Assembly (NCBI GenBank): GCA_017979445.1
Contig: CM030715.1
Location: 11,772,187-11,836,186 of the forward strand
Source: Akebia trifoliata
Lineage: Eukaryota; Streptophyta; Magnoliopsida; Ranunculales; Lardizabalaceae
DNA length: 64,000 nt
Reading direction: 5' to 3'
Shown here in pieces: positions 55,932 through 64,000 of this stretch. The translations under genes were made by a program, and so were the position numbers. The notes beneath the pieces are model-generated. The model did no database searches, was not told the origin of the DNA, and saw nothing but the letters and a program-made list of their open reading frames with translations. How positions within the stretch are numbered: position 1 is the first letter of the stretch; each line of letters begins with the position of its first letter.

Positions 55932-56470
55932 CTACATGGAAAAACAATTGGAATTGTTTCTAACTATAACTGTAACCGTCCGACTGCTTGGGACGGTTCT
56001 AGAAAGTGTGATCGATTCAGATTTGCGGTGACTTGAAGGCCTAGGAAGGTTCTCAGGAACAATGATCTCAAACGAATTCATATGCCACGGTGGACATGTC
56101 CTAGCATCACTCCATCTCATAGACTTGTTTTCGGTAACGACTGTAGCACGTAAATTCTCTGCAATGGCGCAGCTTTCACCACCCAACACAGGCCCTATCT
56201 CAGAACCAATGATCATGCATGCCATACCTATAAAACATTGGTTTCTCCATGAAACCTCCTTCTTTTGACTGGAAACACAAAAGAAAATGTTTGTAAGAAT
56301 TCAATTTTAGATATCTGGCGCATGTTAGCAAAAACAGCTAATGAAATTCTAACTTGCGATTGGAGTAGAGGTTTTGCTCACCATGATATTTGATTGATCC
56401 TTGGAGGGCTAGAAGTAGAAATAGTGGATGGTGGGAGAAGTTTGAAGCAGCAACTGGTCGCAACGGCCAT
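55932..56470 (-). CDS. Intact two-exon host gene, small predicted plastid protein of unknown function
   Basis: Exon 1 is 56470-56382, intron 56381-56269 (113 bp, GTGAGC...TTTCCAG), exon 2 56268-55932, giving 141 residues with no stop. The N-terminus MAVATSCCFKLLPPSTISTS is rich in Ser/Thr/Ala and lacks acids, resembling a chloroplast transit peptide. The central part reads GMACMIIGSEIGPVLGG, AENLRATVVTENKSMRW, SDARTCPPWHMNSFEIIVPE and NLPRP. The C-terminus is Ser/Arg-rich. I remember similar ...PPWHxNSFExxVPENLPRP... proteins in plants but cannot name the family, so no function is given. The start is chosen because it gives the transit-like leader and is about 50 bp below a TATA box. A shorter start at 56225 inside exon 2 is less likely. 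It is the only gene here without decay. Confidence 0.78.
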
Positions 56471-56518
56471 ATTTTTCTCTTTTTCTTCTCCTTGGTTTTA
56501 TCAATTCAATGGTCAGTT

Positions 56519-56528
56519 ATTTATAAAG
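56519..56528 (-). promoter_or_regulatory. TATA box of the 55932-56470 gene
   Basis: The minus strand reads CTTTATAAAT about 50 bp upstream of the ATG at 56470. A purine-rich 5' UTR (AAGGAGAAGAAAAAGAG) follows just before the start. Confidence 0.6.
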
Positions 56529-57124
56529 TTAAAATGGAGGACTGAAAGGTGTGCTTAGACTAAGAGGGTATTAGGTTGTTGGTCTTACCACGATTAGTTG
56601 GACAAAGACTGGAACGTTGGCGGTTTCTGTTGAAGACACGTGGGTTGGTCCCCTCCAATCAAGGACTTCTATTACTTGCCGTCTAAATACTTCTCCTACC
56701 AAGGGGATGCAAAATCCAACACGTATGTATAAGAAATTTTATGACCGACCTAATTTTTGGCCAACGCCCCTAACGCTATTTTCTCTCTCCTGCCCATAGT
56801 GAAAAAAAGAAAGCTTTATAATATGATCACCTTGTGACGTTCAAAAATATGATTTGATGCAATAGAGTTGTAGAGGACAAAATTATATGAATTTAAAAAA
56901 AATATTTATTTATTTTTTATCGTTGAATTTTATTTTTAAATTTAGGTGCTCGTTGACCGTCCATTTTCAATACCTTGGATCAAACTCAAAAAATAATATT
57001 TTTTGAATATGAACATTTTCATGAAATCTAAAAGGTTGTGTTGTCGGATTGTAAATGTGATAATCAATGTGCGCCCAACGATCCTTTTTAAGATTTGAAA
57101 TCTAAAAAGGCAAGCCAAGAGACA
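56529..57124. other. Upstream region of the host gene; no gene recognised
   Basis: This holds the presumed promoter of the minus-strand gene, including GACACGTGGG (a G-box core CACGTG) at 56634-56643. Beyond about 56900 it is AT-rich and runs into element D. No coding signal is seen. Confidence 0.45.
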
Positions 57125-57830
57125 AGATATGCTAAATGGGGAGTTCTATCGAATATCTCATGAAAGCCCACACCTCAGATGTCTAAACACGAAAGAAGCA
57201 AGGTTGGTTCTAGGAGAGATACATGAAGGGGTTTTTAGAAATTATTTGGGAGGAAGGTCCCTAGCCTACAAGGAAATGATCGAGGGGTAGTACTGGACAT
57301 ATATGCAAGAAGACAAAGAAATATGTTCAAATTGCTACAAGTGCCAAAAACATGCTCGAATGACTCACCAATCGTCGAAGGAGCTCCATCTGATCATCAG
57401 TCCTTAACCATTTGCTATCTAAGGGTTGGACATCATGGGACCATTCCCCAAAGCTAGTGGAATGAGGGAGTTCCTCATCGTAGGGACCGACTAGTTTACC
57501 AAATGGATAGAGGCTATACCATTGGATCAGATCAGAGAAGAAGACGTGGTCAAGTCCTACTAAGAATATATCATAACTAGGTTTGGAATACCCCACGGCG
57601 TGGTAAGTAATAACGATAAGTAGTTGAAAGGGAGCCATACTATGGCTTATTATCAAGAATACAGAATTCAGAGGTTAAACTCAAAACCAATTTATCCGTA
57701 AGGGAATAAGCAAGCTGAGGCATCGAACAAGACAATATTGGATAACTTGAAGAATAAATTGGAAGAGCGGAAATGAAGATGGGTGGACGAGCTACATAGC
57801 GTGCTATGGTTTGATGAGAACCTAGTTTTA
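57125..57830 (+). pseudogene. Element D integrase (decayed, 5' truncated)
   Basis: The plus strand, across many stops, reads LVLGEIHEGVFRNYLGGRSL, CYKCQKHARMTH, LDIMGPFPKASGMREFLIVG, FTKWIEAIPLDQI and ITRFGIPHGVVSNN. Then come KQAEASNKTILDNLKNKLEE. The second catalytic Asp is Asn (SNNDK); the Glu is kept in QAEASNK. TAA or TAG replaces Trp or Gln at several places. It starts abruptly near 57125 without upstream pol, so the 5' half of element D is missing. The C-terminal domain is also lost after about 57830. Confidence 0.85.
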
Positions 57831-57833
57831 TTT

Positions 57834-58510
57834 TAGTAGGTAAATGAAATAAAAATTACCCAAGACAATAAGGTTGGTTCTTGAGAACCAAGCTTCATTA
57901 TGTGAGGTGAATGAAATGAAAATTATCTAAGGTAATAAGATTAGTCCTATAAGAACCGAGCTTCATTCAGTGAGGTGAATGAAGTGAAAATTATTTAAGG
58001 CAATAAGGTCGGTCTTATGGAAGCCAAACTTCATTCTGTGAGGTGAATGAAGCAAAAATTATCTAAGGCAATGAATTCAGTTCTATGATAATCAAGTTTT
58101 ATTCTATGAAGTGAGTAGAGTAAAAATTATCTAAAGGAAGATCATCTCTATGAGAATCGAGCTTCATTCTATGAGCTGAGTGGAGTAAAAATTATCTAAG
58201 GCAATAACATTGTCTCTATGAGAACCGAACATCACTCTAAAAGGTGAGTAGAAAAAAAAATTATCTAAACACAATAAAGTCGGTTCTATGAGTACCAAAC
58301 TTTACTCTATGAGGTAAGTGGATAAATAATTATATAAGGCAATAGCGTCACTTCTATGGGAATCGAGTCTCACTTTATGAGGTGAGTGGAGTAAAAATTA
58401 TCTAAGGTAATAAGGTTGGTTCTATGAGAATTGGGTTTCATTCTGTTAGGTGGGTGAGGTTAAGACTTACCCGAGGTAATAAGGTTCGATGGGAACCAAA
58501 ATTTATTAGT
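57834..58510. repeat. 68 bp tandem array downstream of element D integrase
   Basis: About ten units, with a GTGAGGTGAATGAA-type start at 57902, 57970, 58038, 58106, 58171, 58239, 58309, 58377 and 58445. Each unit contains AAAATTATCTAAGGCAATAA and (T/C)TATGAGAA(C/T)C. It is the counterpart of the arrays after the integrase in element C. Confidence 0.9.
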
Positions 58511-58589
58511 TAAGGGAAACATGAATGACATAAATACAAAAGGTCAGGTAGAAATAAAGACAATGCAAGGATGGTGAAAGGAAATATTC

Positions 58590-59480
58590 ATTGATATGAG
58601 AAAAGGTAGATAAAGAAAAAAATTTCAAGAGCATACATCGAAAAGGTCGGAAGGCGATAAGACAAGAGTGTCGTCAGAGGGAGTTGGGAAAGAAAAAAAT
58701 CAGAGTTGATCGAGGACATGACCCGAGGATGAGCTTTCACAAACTCAAAAATAGTGGCCTTAAGCCAAATCGTGAGCCTCATTTCTTCTTTCAGAGCCTC
58801 CTCTCACTCCTTCAAACTTTCATCTAACTAATGTTGGAAGTCAGCCTTTTGATCTTCAAGATCTTTATTCTTCTATTTTTTATTTTTTTCGAGCTCCTTT
58901 TTCAACCGATCCACTTGATTCTAAGGCCATGGTACTCTGGGTCAGTTGGTTTTGCAGGTTCTTGAGCTTCTCCTATAGTCCTTCGACTTGACCCTTGAGG
59001 TTAGAAACCTCTTTATTTTTCACCTTCAAGAAGGAGCATGAGGAGTAAAAGCTTCAGAGTACATCCAACCTCCCCCTGGCAAGGGTAAACATGCCATGCT
59101 AAACCTGTAAGAATGATACCAAATTAAAAAAAAAAAATAATTTAAGTGAAATAAAGGATTGGAGAAGAAAATACCTGGGCTAGGTGGCTGTAAAACTTGT
59201 CGATAAAGGACACAAGGTCCTTATCTAGAATGTCTAAGGTTGTTTTCTTGTCAAAGGAGAGGAGGCTCATATCTACTAACCCTTGGGCAACTTGGGTCAA
59301 CTAAAGCCAAAGCCCTTAAGGGAATTGTGGAGGAGAAAAATATCTAATAGTGAGAAAATGCGAAACTTGTGGTTCAGTTATCCCCACTCCCGAGCCAGTA
59401 TAAGTCAAATCAAATCTAAAAAAGGATAATAAACAACGCAGGTGGATAAGGCGTGATGATCCCTGGGATCACAGGATTTG
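58590..59480 (-). pseudogene. Antisense intron-containing gene of element D (decayed)
   Basis: A minus-strand gene lies between the integrase array and the LTR, in the same place as in element C. The upstream exon ends in LDILDKDLVSFIDKFYSHLAQ-type sequence. An intron at 59105-59174 has GTATTT...CTTACAG. The next exon reads KVKNKEVSNLKGQVEGL and EKLKNLQNQLTQSTMALE, a coiled coil, through several stops. The intron sits at the position of intron 2 in C (before the coiled coil), so the two genes are homologous. The function is unknown. Confidence 0.6.
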
Positions 59481-59559
59481 AGTGCGAGATCTCCTAGTCT
59501 TAAGGGAATGAAGATTGAACTTTTCAAAGAAGGAAAGTTAGTAGAGAGATATAGGGAAA

Positions 59560-59785
59560 GAAATAAGGGAATATGCTCTATAAAAAGGGGAAAACAGCAC
59601 GCATTGAAGGTAAGGAATTCCTATATAAAAAATAGAGAGAAAATTTGAGATTCTTTCTGCATAACCTGATTTTGGCATCGGAGATTTTTCTTTTCAGGAA
59701 AAATTGGGCGAAAAGATGGAAACCGTGAAGATGGCATCGCTAAAAAGAAACTGATGCTGGAGCAGCAGAAAGCCTCGTGCTTACA
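59560..59785 (+). mobile_element. LTR (inner part) joining elements D and E
   Basis: The segment ends in GCTTACA directly before a primer binding site, so it is the end of a 5' LTR. It has TATA candidates CTATAAAAAGGGG (about 59578-59590) and CCTATATAAAAAATAG (59610-59625), and GGCATCGGAG, an element I recall from U5 of related LTRs. The left boundary could not be fixed; no TG start or polypurine tract is evident, and U3 may be deleted. Confidence 0.55.
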
Positions 59786-59805
59786 ATTGGTGCCGTCCGT
59801 GGGAA
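59786..59805 (+). other. Primer binding site of element E
   Basis: ATTGGTGCCGTCCGTGGGAA follows the LTR end. It is close to the TTGGCGCCGTCTGTGGGAA that I recall after the 5' LTR of many plant Tat elements. Confidence 0.65.
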
Positions 59806-59861
59806 AACAAAAGTAGAAACATGACAAACACATGGCAAACACTAGGAATACTTGAAAGAGA

Positions 59862-61290
59862 ATGGCAACCAAGGAGAACGTTGCAAGAGCTGCAGGGGAT
59901 GCTGAGCAAACCACAATGTTGAAAGCAACAGAAGAGGGATGTGGGCAAGAAGATCAGGATAACTTGTCAGCACCAGACGTCCAGTAGTTACTGGCGTAGA
60001 TCAGAGGAGATTTACAACGAAATTTGGATCGTCAGGCTGAAGAAATACGAGAACTGAAAAAGGGAGAATGAGCGCTTGAGGCAGCAAAGGGAAGAAGAAT
60101 CAGGAAATCATGAAAGATCGAACAAAGAAGGAAGTCAGTACTTAGAAGACCACCATCACAGTCATGAGGCAAGAAGCGAAAGGAATCATGCATTCACAGA
60201 ACCATACGCACTTCCAAACCCATTCACCATAAAGGAAGTTGAGGATATGCTCAAGCGCAGAAAGGAAGATGCCGCGAAGAGAGGGCAGGTTGGAAAACTT
60301 GCTCAGTCGATCGTCAGAGATCTAAGGACTTCCCCATTCTCTGTTATGATCATAAATGCTAAACCACCAAGGAAGTTTCACATGCCGAAATTCAATTCAT
60401 TTGATGGGACGAAAAATCTAGTAGAGCATGTCATGCATTACAGAAACATGATGATCTTACATGAAGGAGACAACACTTTGATCTGCAATTTATTCCCCTC
60501 GATACTTAAGTCGGGAGCACTTTTCTGGTTTCAAGGCCTCCCATCCAGTACGATCGGTAATTTCCAGCAACTAGAGGAAATTTTCGTGGCACAATACATC
60601 CATAATAAAAGAAGGAAAATCAAAGTCAACGTCCTGTTTTATTTGCGACAGGAAGAAAAGAAAAGTGTTTATGATTTCACAGCTCGGTTCAGGAGTCAAC
60701 TTCTTTCGATGAAGAACCCAGATGACGGAATAGTTGTTCAGGCATATGTGAACATGATCATACAGGGGACCAGGTTACATGAGGAGCTGGTGACAATCAC
60801 CCCAAAGAGAATGGAAGACCTCTACGTGATAGCCAAAAAATTCATTACTTTGGAAGAAACTCTGAAAACCAGATCTAGGGAAGCTTTGGTATTGTCAAAT
60901 GTGGCATCACCAACAAGTATAAGTCAGTGGAGAAGGAGAAACAAGGAGGACATGGGACCCAAAAAGAAGAAAACACGGGAACATTCAAGTCGAAGTATGT
61001 GGAATTCAAAACAAGTCTTGACCCACTTGACGGTGCCCCTCGGAGATACTGAGGCACATTCGAGAAGACCCAAGCTTCAAACTAGTGCCTCAGAATTATC
61101 GGGGACGACCGTGAATGCCCTATTGCGAGTATCACAAAGCAAAAAGATCATCCGATCGATAGTTGTTGGAAACTAAAACTTGTCATTTAAGACATGATCG
61201 ATCAGGGAAAACTCAGAAGATAGATGGCAGAAGAAGAACCGAGGAAGCGAGATTTACCACCTCCTCCCCCGCGAAAACTCCCAAATTAGG
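59862..61290 (+). pseudogene. Element E gag (one long open frame, decayed ends)
   Basis: An ATG at 59862 opens ATKENVARAAGDAEQTT, with TAG at about 59985 and a frameshift near 60070. The frame 60076-61176 (366 codons) then carries the capsid: PPRKFHMPKFNSFDGTKN, FPSILKSGALFWFQGLP, QYIHNKRRKIKVNVLFYL and YDFTARFRSQLLSMKNPDD. Beyond about 61095 the true frame shifts and shows a zinc-knuckle start PYCEYHK whose downstream His/Cys are lost. It is followed by a Lys/Arg-rich spacer. This is the longest undisturbed frame in the window. Confidence 0.9.
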
Positions 61291-61349
61291 ATGAGAAAAT
61301 TCAAAGGATAGTAAATATAATAGTAACAGAATTAACGGTAGATAGATCG

Positions 61350-61999
61350 TTGAGAATTCGAACGCGCTCAAAAATAAGGAAAGCACAACATGACCAAGAA
61401 GTATACCAAGTAACGGAAGGAATCAGGGTGGCTCGGGTACCAGAGTCGGTATGGGGGGATAAGGCAACGGTGTTCACCCCCGAAGATTTGGGAGGGGTGT
61501 CAAATCCTTACAATGACGCACTGGTTGTTAACTTAGAAGTTGGACCGGTCGATTTAAGGAGGATACTTATCGATGCAGGAAGCGCGGTTGACATTTTATT
61601 CTTATCGGCTACAGAACATATGGGTGTGTCGGAGGAATGGAGCAATTAGAAATCAGCATCTATGGATTAAACGGAAGCCCTGTGAGATCTGCAGGAGAGA
61701 TTACCTTGCCCGTGTCTACCGAACCAAAAGTCATCATGACCAGGTTTGTTGTAGTCAATTTTGATTCAGCATATAACGTCATCCTCGGACGGAAATGGAT
61801 TCATTCAATGCAAGCTATACCATCCACGTTCCATCAAGTCTTGTGTTTCCCAACCCTTCAAGGGTCCATGGAGATACGTGGAGATCAGCCAATGGCTCGG
61901 CAGTGTTTTACCTACACAATAAGAGACGAGAGGAGAAAAGAACATCATAAGAAGATCGAAGAAGAAAAAAACAATCCAACCAACCCTGAAGAACAATAG
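61350..61999 (+). pseudogene. Element E protease region
   Basis: The frame 61350-61649 contains FTPEDLGGVSNPYNDALVV and the active site RILIDAGSAVDILFL (D-A-G, where D-S/T-G is usual). A one-base shift leads to 61637-61999 with EISIYGLNGSPVRSAGEI, VSTEPKVIMTRFVVVNF, YNVILGRKWIHSMQAIPST and a charged tail. The retropepsin fold order is complete but the frame is broken. Confidence 0.87.
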
Positions 62000-62020
62000 C
62001 AATTACAGAAATCGCAGCTT

Positions 62021-62963
62021 GTGAGTCGAGTATCTATGGTAGAGCAGGTAGCTAAGGTCAACTTGGGGGAAGAGGGAGCATATTTGACTTACATAGGGAC
62101 GAAAATGAAAAAGGAGGAAGCAGGTAACCTAATTGAATTCCTGATAAAGAATAAAAATGTGTTTGCCTGGTCGTTAGAAGATATCCCAGGGTGGATTCAC
62201 GGGTAACATGCCACCAGCTACATATAAATCTGAATGCCCGACCTATATAGTAGAAGCCACGAAGATTAGCGCCAAAGCTGAGATAAGTTGTGAATGAGGA
62301 GATAACCAAGCTTCTGAAGGCCGGATTCGTAAGGGAAGTACAGTTTCCATCATGGATCACAAACATAGTGGCGGTATGGAAGAAAGATGGACGGGTTAGA
62401 GTATGCATTGACTTTATTAATCTGAACCAAGCATGCCCGAAGGATGGATTTCCTCTCCCGAGGATCGACCGGTTGGTGGATGCAACAGCAGGACATGAAA
62501 GACTCTCATTCGTGGATGGGTATTCTAGTTATAATTAAATCTCGTTAGCTTCTGAAGATCAAGAGAAAATGTCTTTTATCACCGAGCAAGGTTTATTCTA
62601 TTACATAGTAATGCCATTCGGACTAAAAAATATTGGGGCTACATATCAGAGGTTAGTCACACAAATGTTCGAGGATAAACTGGGGGACACTATAGAAGTC
62701 TATATTGATGATATGCTAGTGAAGAGAAAATGAGCGGAGGACCATTTGTTTGATCTGGATAACACGTTTGCCCATCTAAGAAAGTATAAAATGCACCCTA
62801 ACCCAAAAAAATGCACATTCAGAGTATCCTCCGGGAAGTTTCTAGGATATATGGTCATAAGAAGGGGGATTGAAGCCAACCCAGATCAAATAAGGGCGCT
62901 GACGGAGATGGCCTCGCCAACTAACGTAAAGCAGATGCAAAAACTAGCAAGAAGGATAGCTGC
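62021..62963 (+). pseudogene. Element E reverse transcriptase, cut by an LTR insertion
   Basis: 62021-62206 has KVNLGEEGAYLTYIGTKM and NVFAWSLEDIPG. 62290-62538 has FVREVQFPSWITNIVAVWKK, RVRVCIDFINLN and LPRIDRLVDATAGH. After a TAA for Gln, YYIVMPFGLKNIGATYQRLV and the catalytic VYIDDMLVK (about 62697-62725) follow. A TGA comes next, then 62746-62963 with CTFRVSSGKFLGYMVIRRG. The frame stops at 62963 in LARRIAA, where the connection to RNase H should follow. RNase H and integrase of E are not in this window. The upstream order gag-protease-RT is normal. Confidence 0.9.
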
Positions 62964-64000
62964 TGAAAGCGCCCTTGATCCGCGGGGTATGCGAATCCAT
63001 TTTTGACTTTGAGGTTTGGGAGTCGCCACCTAGTTATTACGGTCTAGGAACTGAACATTGACTCGAAATGGATAAACAAACAACTAATCTACTAAAAAAT
63101 ACTGAGTTCGGGGATCACATTACGGGAATGGAAGGTGTTAGGCACCAACCTCGCCCAACAAACACCGGTCTCTACTAATTCCCAAATAAACTATATTGCT
63201 AAAAAGACCTAAATAATAATAAAATAAAAATAGTCACCTATTTCGAATGCAACAATTTTGTTCCCTCAGATCTGATAGAACAATTCCTTGTACAGTACTC
63301 CTCGCTTCGTTCTGTCACTGGATTCGCTTCAAACCTCCCTGGTGAAGTACCTCCTTCTTAGATCTGAATATTTCTGACTTGTTTATGGATTTCTAGATGT
63401 TTTTAAAGGGTTTCTAGGTATTGTTTGAGCTAAAGTTGGGGTATGGATGTTAGGTAAGGAGTTGGAGCTTCAAAATTAGGGTTATGGGAGGCTAGGGAAG
63501 TTTTTTGACCTACTTTTCTTAAGATTTATTTTTTGATACGAAAATAGGTTGTAGGGACCCTTATTTATAGATTTTTTAAATTGCTTTTTAGATAGAGTTA
63601 GCTTTTAATTATAATTATTTTAGATAGAGTTAGTATTTAATTAGAATTATTTTTAAATAGAGTTAGTGTTTAATTAGAATTACATTAGATAATTTTATAG
63701 TTTAATTAGAATTCTATTAGATAGTTTTAGAGTTTAATTAAGTTTTTTTAGATAGTTTAAGAGTTTAATTAGAATTCTTTTAGATAGTTTTTTAGTTTAA
63801 TTAGAATTCTATTAGGATTTTGACTTTGGTCTTATTAGATTGATTAGGGTTTTGACTTAAGTCTCACTTGATTGACTAGAATTTAGAATTTTGACTTAAG
63901 CCTTACTTGATTGACTAGAATTTAGGACTTTGACTTAAGTCTCACTTGATTGACTTGACTTTAGGATTTTGACTTAAGTCTTACTTGATTGACTTGACTT
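62964..64000 (-). mobile_element. LTR of the A family inserted in element E (partial)
   Basis: It begins TGAAAGCGCCCTTGATCCGCG exactly as 2715 and 15601, and shows the same TATTTATAG TATA region near 63562 and the TTGACTTAAGTCT-type minisatellite from about 63830. The junction falls within RT codons of E, and the 5 bases before it are GCTGC. It has minus orientation. Whether it is a solo LTR or the 3' LTR of a full element lies beyond the window. Confidence 0.85.

Overview
The window looks like heterochromatic or repeat-rich DNA of a flowering plant, probably a eudicot; the species cannot be read from it. It is almost entirely nested transposable elements, mainly Ty3/gypsy LTR retrotransposons of the Tat clade (two are Ogre-like). 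They carry plant-type gag/pol domains (G-patch after protease, two RNase H domains). One is interrupted by a CACTA DNA transposon holding fragments of two plant genes (an AT-hook AHL gene and eIF5A). Only one apparently intact ordinary gene is visible, a two-exon minus-strand gene at 55932-56470.

Layout. 1-17254: Ogre-like element A, minus strand. Its 5' LTR is 15601-17254, its coding part 12360-4463 (ORF1, gag, protease/G-patch, RT, RNase H, integrase), and its 3' LTR runs off the window at base 1. A solo LTR of the same family (2715-4462) sits inside the integrase C-terminal codons. 17255-20237: spacer with a 435-440 bp triplication. 20238-54414: Tat-type element C, plus strand, with 580 bp LTRs. 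Its 3' part carries an antisense, intron-containing gene that is cut by a CACTA transposon (26659-51570, target duplication GTT). That CACTA is itself interrupted by complete Ogre-like element B (33309-50031, minus strand, target duplication GTATT). Insertion order is therefore C, then CACTA, then B. A foldback MITE and exon fragments lie in the CACTA. 54415-57124: non-repetitive flank with the one host gene. 57125-59785: 3' half of a further Tat-type element D (integrase, 68 bp array, antisense spliced gene). 59560-62963: 5' half of Tat-type element E (LTR end, PBS, gag, protease, RT), cut at 62964 by another LTR of the A family that runs off the window.

All retroelement genes have stops, frameshifts or lost catalytic residues, so none is expected to be autonomous. 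The most informative signals are: the spliced antisense genes in C and D; the two captured exons in the CACTA; a noncoding leader block shared by the divergent elements A and B; the unusual 22 bp and 29 bp arrays in B's leader; and junctions exact enough to reconstruct the order of events. Coordinates of decayed genes are approximate, and family names rest on motifs read by eye, not on database searches.
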